This document shows, piece by piece, positions 7,804 through 16,549 of a DNA stretch of 64,000 bases. Below the pieces are notes generated by a model. It was not told the DNA's origin, did no database searches, and worked only from the letters and a program-made list of their open reading frames with translations. Each line of letters begins with the position of its first letter. Positions within the stretch are counted from its first letter, which is position 1. Made by a program: the position numbers and the translations under genes. Origin of the DNA: an uncultured Clostridia bacterium (GTDB taxonomy: Bacteria > Bacillota > Clostridia > TANB77 > CAG-508); the NCBI GenBank assembly GCA_934129785.1, contig CAKOWW010000006.1, forward strand, positions 1-64,000. Reading direction: 5' to 3'.

Positions 7804-10800
7804 ATGGAAAAACAACCATACAAAACAAAATTGGGACTAAGATTAATATATGGAAAGCCAGGAACTGGGAAAAGTGACTTTTGCTTTTCCGAGGTGGCAA
7901 AACAAATAGAAAAAGAAAAGAAAATATATATAATAACTCCAGAACAATTCTCATTCACAGCAGAAAAAAAGCTAATGGACAAATTAAACTCAAAATCCGC
8001 ATTAAATGCCGAAGTAGTAACCTTAAGCAGAATGGCATACAGAGTAATAAATGAAATTGGGCAAGGAAAAAAAGCAAAACTTTCAAAATGTGGTAAAGCA
8101 ATGCTTATTTATTCTATATTAAGCAACAACAAAGAAAAACTAAAATTTTTAGGAAAATCAGATGAAAATATAGATTTAAGCATAAGAGCAATAAGAGAGT
8201 TTAAACAACATGGAATAAGCATAGAAGATTTGGAGCAAGAAGAACAAAAGCAAGAAGATAAATATTTAAAAACAAAACTTGCAGACATGAAACTAATATA
8301 TAGCGAATTTGAAGGAAAAATTTCAAAAGAATATATAGAAGAAGATGACTTGCTAGAAATTTTAGCAAACAATATAGAAAAAACAGACATTGTAACAGAT
8401 AGCGTAATCTATATAGATGAGTTTGCAGGATTTACAAAACAAGAATATGAAATAATAAAAAAGATGATTTTACTTAGTAAACAAGTAAATATAACAATAA
8501 CAATAGACAAGCTAGAATATGCAATAAATCCAGATACAGACATATATTACTCAAACAAGCAAACATTAACAAAAATACTAAACCTAGTAGAAGAAAACAA
8601 CTTCAAAATGGAAGAGCCAGTAGCCTTAGAAAAAGAATACAGGTTCAAAACAAAAGAATTAAAACACCTAAGTGAAAATATTTATAATATAAAATCCACA
8701 AAATATGCAGAAAATGTGGAAAACATAAGCTTATTTCTTGCTAAAAACCAATATTCAGAAATAGAAGAAATTGCAAAACAAATAACAAAATTGGTAAGAA
8801 AAAATAATATGCATTATAGAGACATTTCAATAATAACAAAAAATTTAGATAGCTATCAATCACTAGTAAAAGCAATATTTGCAAGTTATGACATACCTGT
8901 GTTTATAGATACTAAAAAAGACTTAGACCAAAATATTATTGTAAAACATGTGTTATCGATTCTAGAAATAATAAATAAAAACTTTGCAAATGAAGCAGTT
9001 TTTGGATATATAAAACTAGGATTTTGCAATATAGAAAATGATGAAATATTTAAACTAGAAAATTATTGTAACAAATGGGGAATAAAACAAAGTAAGTGGA
9101 AAAAAGACTTTGTGTATGGTTTAGATGATAAAGAAAAAGTGCAAGAAATTGAAAGGCTAAATGAATTAAGAAAGCAAATAATAGAACCACTTGTAGAACT
9201 TCAAAATAAAATAAGAAAAGACAAAACAGCCAAAGGAATAGCTAAATCATTATACGAAATTATGTTAGATGAAAAAATACCTGAAAAAGTAAAAGCAAAA
9301 ATAGAAAAACTAGAAGAAAATCAATTATTAGAATTAGCTTCAGAGTATAAAACAAGTTACAAAATAATATTAGAAATATTAGATGAAATAGTTTTAATAT
9401 TTGAAAAAGACAATTTAACAATAGATAAATTTTATAAAATTCTAAAAATAGGATTAAAAAATAGCGAATTAGGAAAAATTCCTGGAACAGCTGACCAAGT
9501 CGCATTTGGAGATGTAGACAGATCAAGAAGCCATAAAGTAGACACAGTATTTATAATAGGATTAAATGATGGAGCTTTTCCAAGTGTAAACAAAGATGAA
9601 GGATTTTTTAATGATCAAGACAGAAACATATTAAAACAAAATGGAATAGAATTGGCTAAAAATACAATAGACAGACTCTATGAAGACAACTTTAATATTT
9701 ATAAAGCATTTACAACAGCAGAAAAGCAAATATATTTATCATATGCATCATCAGATAGTGATGGTAAATCTTTAAGACCATCAATTTTAATAAACAAAAT
9801 AAAAAAAATATACCCTAAACTAGAAGAAAAAAGTGATGTAATGGGCAAAAAATATGAAATTATAAATGAAAAAATAACTTATGAAGAATTAATTGAAAAT
9901 ATGGCACATGCTAGAGAAAATGAAAAAATAGAAGATATATGGTACTTAATATATAATTACTATAAACAAAATAACAATTGGAAAAATCAACTACAACAAG
10001 ATATTCAAGCTTTAAACTACACAAATTTGCCACAAAAAATAGAAAAAGAAAATATAGATAAACTATATGGAAATACACTAAAAACAAGTATTTCAAAATT
10101 AGAAAGATATAGAAGTTGTCCATTTTCATATTATTTGCAATATGGATTAAAGCTAAAAGAAAAAGAAGAACTAAAAATACAAAGTTTTAATACAGGTTCA
10201 TTTATGCATGAAACAATAGACGAATTTTTCCAAAAAGTAAGGGAAGAAAAAGTAGAATTAGCAGAACTAGAAGAAGAGGACATACTAAAAATTGTATCAA
10301 ATATAATAGATGAAAATTTAGGACAAACTAAAAACTATATATTTACTGCTACAGCTAAATATAAGATTTTAGTAAGAAGGTTAAAGAAAATTGTATCAAA
10401 GGCATTAAAGTACATAATTCAGACAATAATATATAGTGACTTTAGCATAGAAGGAACAGAAATAGAATTTGGTAAAAAAGGAAAATATGAACCAATTATA
10501 TTAAATTTGGAGAATGGTAAAAGAGTTGAAATTACAGGAAAAATAGACAGAATAGATACATCAACTACTGAAGACCGGAAAATACTTAAGAATTATAGAT
10601 TACAAATCATCAGCAAAAAACATTGATTTAAATGAAGTGTATGCAGGTTTACAAATACAATTACTTACATATACAGATGCAATATGTAAGCAAGAAGATA
10701 TAATGCCAGCAGGAATATTTTATTTTTCTTTGCTAGAACAAATGATGAAAGCAGACAAAAAAATGGATGAAGAGCAAATAGAAGAAATGATAAGAAAGAA

Positions 10801-11185
10801 CTTTAGAATGAAAGGCTTAATAATAGCAGATGTTAAAATAATAAAAATGAATGATAATACACTAAAACAAGGAAGCTCGAAACTAGTGCCAGCAGCACTA
10901 ACAGCATCTGGTACAATAAATGAAAAATGGACAAATGGAGTAAAAAAAGAAGAATTTAAAATTCTTCAAGATTATATATATAAAACAATAAAAGATATTT
11001 CAAAAGAAATATATGAAGGAAAAATTGACCTAAAACCATATAATAAAAAAGGAAAAACACCATGTGAATATTGCAGTTATAAAATGGTTTGTGGGTTTAA
11101 TCCAAGACAAAATAACAACAAATATAATTATATAGACCAAAAATCAAAAGATGAAATAATAAGAAAAATGGAAAAAGAAATTTAA
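7804..11185 (+). CDS. addB: AddB helicase-nuclease subunit, split by +1 shift at CGG
   Basis: Subunit of the AddAB enzyme that resects double-strand breaks for recombination. The full product is about 1126 aa with a +1 shift at codon 925. N-terminal Walker A GKPGTGKSD (residues ~18-26). The C-terminal nuclease/iron-sulfur domain contains SCPFSYYLQYGL, then GKIDRID, then (after the shift) YLRIIDYKSSAK, and the cysteines CEYCSYKMVC near the end. The shift lies between two halves of the nuclease active site, so the unshifted 940-aa product would lack the catalytic DYK and the last three Fe-S cysteines. No addA partner is visible in the window. Start ATG after GGAGAG. pgeF-like follows after 11 bp. 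Confidence 0.9.
10576..10578 (+). other. CGG +1 recoding site in addB
   Basis: Codon 925: GAA GAC CGG AAA. Homology continues as GAC (C) GGA AAA TAC TTA, giving E-D-G-K-Y-L-R. Fourth base A. Unshifted reading reaches a stop at 10626. Confidence 0.87.
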
Positions 11186-11196
11186 GGAGTGTAAGT

Positions 11197-12033
11197 ATGG
11201 ATTTATCAAATGAAAATGTGATTCATGTAAAAAAAGGAAATGTAGAATATCTACAATTTAGAAGATTGCTAGAATATAAAGACATAATTTCACATGCATA
11301 TTCATTAGGTACAAACATGAACTTTAGAACTGCAACAACAAGCAAAAAGCCACTAGAAGGCTCAGAAGAAGAGCATGCAAATACATCATATAAATTATTA
11401 ACAAATGCAATTGGAAGTAAATACGAAAATCTTGTTAAAGCAAGCCAAATGCATACAGATAATGTACAAATAGTGGATAAAAAGATAAACAAAGATAAAC
11501 CAGATTTTAATACTGGAAAATACAAAGCAACAGATGGGTTAATAACAAACAAGAAAAATTTGATGTTAGTAACAACAAATGCGGATTGCATATTATTAAT
11601 ATTTTTCGATCCAGTAAAAAAGGTAATAGCAAATGTGCACTCAGGCTGGCGCGGAACTTTACAAAGAATATCTGTAAAAACTGTAGAAAAAATGCAAAAG
11701 GAATTTAACTGTAACCCAGAGGATATAATTTGTTGTATATGTCCATCAATAAGAAAATGTCATTTTGAGGTAGAGGAAGAGGTAGAAAAGCTATTTGAAA
11801 ATGAATTTAAAGAAATAGAAAAAAATCAAATAATAGAAGAAACAACAAAAAGAAAAAAATGGCATATTGACACAGTTTTAATAAATCAAATAATTTTAGA
11901 AAAAGCTGGATTAAAAAAGGAAAATATAATAGACAGCAAAATATGTAGTGTTTGTAACCATGATTTAATACATTCATATAGAGTAGAAAAAGAAGGCTAT
12001 GGGCTAAGCACAGCATTAATAGAAATAAAATAA
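11197..12033 (+). CDS. Laccase-domain protein (YlmD/PgeF family)
   Basis: 278 aa, full length for the multicopper-oxidase-like YlmD/YfiH family. Members act as purine nucleoside phosphorylase/adenosine deaminase or edit peptidoglycan precursors. Family motifs are visible: SQMHTDNV, TTNADCILL, HSGWRGT with the metal-binding His, CICPSIRKCHFEV, and C-terminal CSVCNHDLIHSYRVE. The specific substrate cannot be read from sequence. The gene lies 11 bp after addB and 14 bp before an MFS gene, so an operon running addB to the S66 peptidase is likely. Confidence 0.88.
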   Translation: MDLSNENVIHVKKGNVEYLQFRRLLEYKDIISHAYSLGTNMNFRTATTSKKPLEGSEEEHANTSYKLLTNAIGSKYENLVKASQMHTDNVQIVDKKINKDKPDFNTGKYKATDGLITNKKNLMLVTTNADCILLIFFDPVKKVIANVHSGWRGTLQRISVKTVEKMQKEFNCNPEDIICCICPSIRKCHFEVEEEVEKLFENEFKEIEKNQIIEETTKRKKWHIDTVLINQIILEKAGLKKENIIDSKICSVCNHDLIHSYRVEKEGYGLSTALIEIK

Positions 12034-12047
12034 AAAAGGGGAAATAA

Positions 12048-13409
12048 ATGGCAGACAATACAAAAGAAACAACAAATAAAACACCAAAAAAACAAGATAC
12101 AATGACAAAAGAACAAAAACGAGAAATGAGAAAAACAAATATGAGAATATTTACAACATACAAAAAGATAGCCTGGGATTATTTGTTTTATTATACAATA
12201 GATTTCTTGTTTTTAACACAGGTGAAAAATATAAAATCAGCAGATGTAGTATTAAAAAACACGTTTAATTCAATATTTAGAAGTGTAATGCAAATTCCAG
12301 GAAATATCATTGTAGAATTTTTAGGTAGAAAAAATAGCTTAATATTTGCAAACATTCTTAATTGTTTATACATGGTAATTATAATGCTAAGCAGAAATTT
12401 AAGAGACCTAATATTTGCAGAATTTATAGGAGCAATAGCATTTTCTATAAAAAATATAGTAGAACCAAGTTTATTAAGTGAATCCATACCACCATCTAGA
12501 CATAAAAGGAAAATATATTCGAAAATAAATGCAGAAGGAGCATCTGGTTATTATTTATATAATGCTATTTCAAAAATAATAGGTGGATTTTTATTTATGG
12601 TAAATGGATATATTCCAATTGTGTGTTCACTTCTGGTACTAATATTTGTAGTAATATTATCAGCGTGTTTTATAGAACCAGTGCAAAGAAAAAAGAAAAA
12701 TATTAACCAATTACTAGAAAAGAAACAATTGCAAGATATAAAAGGGGGACTCAAATATACTCTAGAATCTGAACGACTAAAAGCTCTAATATTGTGCGCG
12801 TCATTAATAGGAAGCATAATTACAATTCTAACAAGTTACTATGTAAGTATACTACAAGAATTAGACATACCAGCAATAGTAATAACAATAGTTGCAGCAT
12901 TTGGAAGTTTTGTTAGTGCATATTCTTCTAAAAAGCAAGAAGGATTCCAAAGGTTAAGAAAAAACAAATCTTTAATAACAATAGCACAAACATTATCAAT
13001 AACATGCTTTTTTGCAGGAGTGTGTGGACTAGGAGCAAATAAAAGCATAATATTATTTTTACTTGTAATAGTAATGAGCTTAATTTTTAACTTCTGTCAA
13101 GGAATTTATTATACAAGTATGGATAAATTTTTAAAGAGTTTCTCTAACAAGAAAATAGATACAAAAATATTTGCAGCAAAAGACATGGTTGCAAATGTAG
13201 CAAAAGCAGTTGGTGGAATATGTGCAGCATTTTTATTAAGTAAAACAACAACAGCAATTTCAATGATAATAGTAGGAATAATATTTACAATAATATACAT
13301 GTGGCTAGAAAAATACATGGAAGTTAGAGTAGGACTAAAGCCAGAAGAATATTCAGAAGAAGAAACAAAATATGATGAAATGAAAGAAATATTAAATAAA
13401 GGAAAGTAG
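12048..13409 (+). CDS. Major facilitator superfamily transporter
   Basis: 453 aa with about 12 hydrophobic segments and short loops, basic cytoplasmic ends (an N-terminal region rich in Lys and Thr) and the GRKNSL loop near residues 95-100 typical of the first MFS half. Substrate unknown. Ribosome binding site AAGGGG. It overlaps functionally with no recognisable neighbour, but lies 4 bp before the S66 peptidase gene, which suggests co-expression. Confidence 0.8.
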   Translation: MADNTKETTNKTPKKQDTMTKEQKREMRKTNMRIFTTYKKIAWDYLFYYTIDFLFLTQVKNIKSADVVLKNTFNSIFRSVMQIPGNIIVEFLGRKNSLIFANILNCLYMVIIMLSRNLRDLIFAEFIGAIAFSIKNIVEPSLLSESIPPSRHKRKIYSKINAEGASGYYLYNAISKIIGGFLFMVNGYIPIVCSLLVLIFVVILSACFIEPVQRKKKNINQLLEKKQLQDIKGGLKYTLESERLKALILCASLIGSIITILTSYYVSILQELDIPAIVITIVAAFGSFVSAYSSKKQEGFQRLRKNKSLITIAQTLSITCFFAGVCGLGANKSIILFLLVIVMSLIFNFCQGIYYTSMDKFLKSFSNKKIDTKIFAAKDMVANVAKAVGGICAAFLLSKTTTAISMIIVGIIFTIIYMWLEKYMEVRVGLKPEEYSEEETKYDEMKEILNKGK

Positions 13410-13413
13410 AAAG

Positions 13414-14334
13414 ATGATAATTCCAGAAAGTTTAAAAATAGGAGATACAATAGGTGTTGTAGCTCCTTCAGATCCGATAATTGGAGACAATGTTAAAGAA
13501 ATAAAACAAGCTAAGAAAATAGTTGAAAAAAGTGGATTTAAAGTAAAATTTTCAAAAAATATATATTCAAACACATATGGTTATGGGGCTAGTGCTAAAG
13601 AAAAAGCAGAAGATATAAACACAATGTTTGCCGACAAAGAAATAAAGATGATTTGGTGTGCAAAAGGTGGAGAAAACTCAAACACAACATTTGAATATTT
13701 GGAGTTTCAAAAAATAAAAGAAAACCCTAAAATAATATGTGGTTACAGCGATATTACTTCACTTACAAATATAATTACAGAAAAAACAGGTTTAGTAACA
13801 TTTAGTGCAACAAATTTTAAAACAATTGCAACAGATGAAACAGATTATAGTTACAATAAAGCAATAGAACGATTTGTAAATAAGAGCTTAGAACTAGGAG
13901 AAAAAACAGATGAATATAAAACAATAAAAGAAGGTTTTGCAGAAGGTCAACTAATAGGTGGAAATCTAACATTAATGCGAGGTTTGTCAGCTGGGAAATA
14001 TAGTGTAGATTTCACAAATAAAATTCTATTTATTGAAGAATTGGGATTTGAAACTGGACCAGAGATGGTTAGCAACCACTTATATTTTATGAAACAAAAT
14101 GGTGTATTTGACAAAATTAAAGGATTATGGATTGGAAATTATGAACATGAAAGTAAGATTGCTCTAGAACAGATAGTGTTAGGCACATTGAATAATGAGT
14201 ATGAATTTCCAATTATTAAATCAAACAATTTTGGGCATATAGAAAAGAAAATTGTAGTTCCAATAGGCACAATGGCTAGAATAGATACTAGCAAAGATAC
14301 TAAAGTTGAATTAACAGAAAATTGCTTGACATAA
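13414..14334 (+). CDS. S66 family LD-carboxypeptidase (MccF/LdcA type)
   Basis: 306 aa. Serine peptidases of this family trim the terminal D-Ala from murein tetrapeptides or hydrolyse microcin C-like conjugates. GYSDITSL holds the nucleophile Ser. GGNLTLMRGL and IEELGFETGPEMV carry the structural Gly and catalytic Glu, and NFGHIEKKIVVPIG holds the catalytic His. The N-terminus shows the family opener GDTIGVVAPSDPI. No signal peptide, so cytoplasmic. Start ATG 4 bp after the MFS stop. Confidence 0.88.
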   Translation: MIIPESLKIGDTIGVVAPSDPIIGDNVKEIKQAKKIVEKSGFKVKFSKNIYSNTYGYGASAKEKAEDINTMFADKEIKMIWCAKGGENSNTTFEYLEFQKIKENPKIICGYSDITSLTNIITEKTGLVTFSATNFKTIATDETDYSYNKAIERFVNKSLELGEKTDEYKTIKEGFAEGQLIGGNLTLMRGLSAGKYSVDFTNKILFIEELGFETGPEMVSNHLYFMKQNGVFDKIKGLWIGNYEHESKIALEQIVLGTLNNEYEFPIIKSNNFGHIEKKIVVPIGTMARIDTSKDTKVELTENCLT

Positions 14335-14355
14335 ATAGTTCACTGAGAGTATAAT
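14326..14355 (+). promoter_or_regulatory. Promoter for the Clp/M41 gene
   Basis: TTGACA (14326-14331), 18-bp spacer, TATAAT (14350-14355). It overlaps the last codons of the S66 gene, so the protease gene has its own start of transcription. Confidence 0.75.
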
Positions 14356-14398
14356 ATAGGAGTCAAAACAAAAGTGTTTTGCGGAAAGGAGATTTTTT

Positions 14399-16402
14399 AT
14401 GAAAACTAACGTAAATGAAGAAGTACGAGCTCTTATAGAAAGGGCAGTGAATCGGTCCGTCAAAATAAGGGACGCAAACGTACTAACTTCAGATTATTTA
14501 TTAGCAACAATTATTGAAAGTGAAAAAAACAAACTTGGAAAATATTTGATGCAAAATGGGTACTTTGATAAAGGCGACAATTTTTATGATGACTTACTAG
14601 AAGATTATTGTTTGGAAAAAGAATTTATAGAAACAATTAATCCTCGAAAGAGAAGAAAAAAAGAAATTGTTTATTCAAAAGAAGTACGTGAAATTATGAA
14701 AGAAGCAGAAAGACTTGCCAAAGAATTAAAACTCGAAAAGGTAAATCTCGATTGCATAATATTTGTATTAATGGGAAGAAAAAATGAGATTTGGTCAAGA
14801 ATATTTCCTATTCCTGAAATAACAGTAGATGATTGTATTTTGAGAATTTCAATATTTCCACTTGAAATGCTAGATGTTTTTTCAAAAGAAAGATTGGAAA
14901 ATGGAACATTTGGGGAATTTAAACAAGAAGATAAAAATTCAGACATAGCTAAAGATAAAGTGTCAGGTCAAATTGCCCAAGAAAATGGATACATACCAGA
15001 ATCTTTAAGAAAAATAAATGTTGATCCAGAAAAAGAAAACCTAATTCTAGGTAGAGATGATCAAATTGAATTAGCTTTTAATATTATGCTGAAAATGCTT
15101 ATTAAAAATGTAATTTTAACAGGTAAAGAAGGAACTGGTAAAACTGCAATAGTTCAAGGACTAGCAGAAAGAATAGCTAAAAAGCAATGTCCTAAAGAAC
15201 TTGAACAAGCAGAAATTTTTGAATTAGATGTAGATACTTTAATGACAAATACAAAGTATTTAGGTCAAGCAGAAGAAAAATTTGAGGAAATAAAAAAATT
15301 TCTTGAAAAAAACAAAAATGCAATTTTATTTATCGATGAAATACATAATGTTATCGGTATGGGTAGAAGCAGTGAAGGTACACATGATTTTGCTAATGCA
15401 CTTAAACCTTTATTAGCAACTGGAAATGTAAGAGTCATTGGAGCTACAACAGATTATGAATATGATAAATATTTATCAAAAGATCCTGCATTTTGTAGAA
15501 GATTTGAAAAAATTAAAGTAGAAGAACCTACAAATCAAGAATTACCTAAAATGTTAATTTCTCAACTTGACAGATTAGAAAAATTTCATGGTGTTCAAGT
15601 AAGTGAAAAAATGCTTGATGAAGTTATTGCACAAGCGACTGCATTTGATTATTTTACAGCTAATCCAGCTAGAACTTTAAATTTATTAGATGTAGCAATG
15701 GTAAAAGCGAAAAATCAAGGAAAATGCAAATTAGACACAAGTTCTATTTTAAGTGTTCACAAATCAGAAATTCAGAAATTTCATAGAATGGACACACAAA
15801 TACTAGAAAATACTGCAGTTCATGAAACTGGACATTTTATAGTAGCAAAGGAATTACAAAATAAATATAGCATAATTAATGTTGTATCAGTAATTCCAAC
15901 TAAAGATTATTTAGGAGTTAATTGCATTGAAGATAAAAAGAATGTTGTACATTCACAAAGTAGAAAAGAAATCATCAATGAAATAGCAGTTAGCCTGGCA
16001 GGGGATATAGCAACAAAATTGAAAAATTTTGAACCAAGTGCTGGAAAACGTGGAGATATGGAAAGAGCAACTAATTATGCTAAAAGAATGATATTGCAAT
16101 TTGGATTAAATGATAGTGAAAATTTTGGTGAATATAATAGCTTTGCTATTGATAATGAAATTCAAACTCAATATTTATCAGAAAAGCAAAAAAATCTTTT
16201 AACAGAAGAGATTAATAAAATTCTAAAAGAAGCAGAAAAAGTTGCAACAGATGTCTTAAATAAAAAGATGAATAAACTAGACATTATTTCTAAAGCACTT
16301 ATGAAACAAGGAATTTTGAGAAAAGAGCAACTTGACAAATTATATTCCGGAGAGCTAAAGCTAGAAAATTTACCTGAACCAGAAATTAATTTAATATTAT
16401 AG
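14399..16402 (+). CDS. Clp-N / ClpB-type AAA+ / M41 metallopeptidase hybrid
   Basis: 667 aa. Residues ~1-150 resemble a Clp N-domain (RALIERAVN... to LLATIIES, then a second repeat). A ClpA/B-type AAA+ module follows: Walker A GKEGTGKTA, Walker B ILFIDEIHNVIG, sensor GATTDYEYDKYL, arginine finger region CRRFEKI. The C-terminal third is an FtsH-type peptidase: zinc motif HETGH (in VHETGHFIVAKE), then GDIATKL and GAGxRGDMERATNYAKRMI-like sequence. There is no transmembrane segment, unlike FtsH. I infer a soluble ATP-dependent protease with unfoldase and protease in one chain. Codon 19 is an in-frame CGG that must be read without shifting. Own promoter and terminator. Confidence 0.85.
   Translation: MKTNVNEEVRALIERAVNRSVKIRDANVLTSDYLLATIIESEKNKLGKYLMQNGYFDKGDNFYDDLLEDYCLEKEFIETINPRKRRKKEIVYSKEVREIMKEAERLAKELKLEKVNLDCIIFVLMGRKNEIWSRIFPIPEITVDDCILRISIFPLEMLDVFSKERLENGTFGEFKQEDKNSDIAKDKVSGQIAQENGYIPESLRKINVDPEKENLILGRDDQIELAFNIMLKMLIKNVILTGKEGTGKTAIVQGLAERIAKKQCPKELEQAEIFELDVDTLMTNTKYLGQAEEKFEEIKKFLEKNKNAILFIDEIHNVIGMGRSSEGTHDFANALKPLLATGNVRVIGATTDYEYDKYLSKDPAFCRRFEKIKVEEPTNQELPKMLISQLDRLEKFHGVQVSEKMLDEVIAQATAFDYFTANPARTLNLLDVAMVKAKNQGKCKLDTSSILSVHKSEIQKFHRMDTQILENTAVHETGHFIVAKELQNKYSIINVVSVIPTKDYLGVNCIEDKKNVVHSQSRKEIINEIAVSLAGDIATKLKNFEPSAGKRGDMERATNYAKRMILQFGLNDSENFGEYNSFAIDNEIQTQYLSEKQKNLLTEEINKILKEAEKVATDVLNKKMNKLDIISKALMKQGILRKEQLDKLYSGELKLENLPEPEINLIL
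14453..14455 (+). other. In-frame CGG that must NOT shift (exception 1)
   Basis: GTG AAT CGG TCC GTC, codon 19 of the Clp/M41 gene. A +1 shift would give GGT CCG TCA AAA TAA, a stop within four codons. Either CGG is sometimes read in frame here, or a shift acts as an off-switch. Confidence 0.8.
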
Positions 16403-16416
16403 TTTTTATAAAAATC

Positions 16417-16449
16417 CAAAAGGCAGTAAGTAATTATCTTACTGCTTTT
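16417..16449 (+). terminator. Terminator of Clp/M41 gene
   Basis: GCAGTAAG pairs with CTTACTGC around TAATTAT, flanked by A-rich and T-rich arms, giving a possible bidirectional terminator. Confidence 0.8.
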
Positions 16450-16487
16450 AAAAATTCAACAATTTATGGCTTGATGGCATTTATTGC

Positions 16488-16516
16488 TTGAAAATCAGCC
16501 TAATATGTTATATAAT
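16488..16516 (+). promoter_or_regulatory. Promoter for leuS
   Basis: TTGAAA (16488-16493), 17-bp spacer, TATAAT (16511-16516). It lies downstream of an in-frame ATG at 16484, which is therefore not the translation start. There is too little leader for a T-box. Confidence 0.75.
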
Positions 16517-16549
16517 AAGCAAAGTTACAGTAAGAAAGGGAGTTTTACT

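Noticed and set aside
16403..16549. T-box riboswitch before leuS
   Set aside because: The leader after the promoter is only about 30 bases, too short for a T-box.
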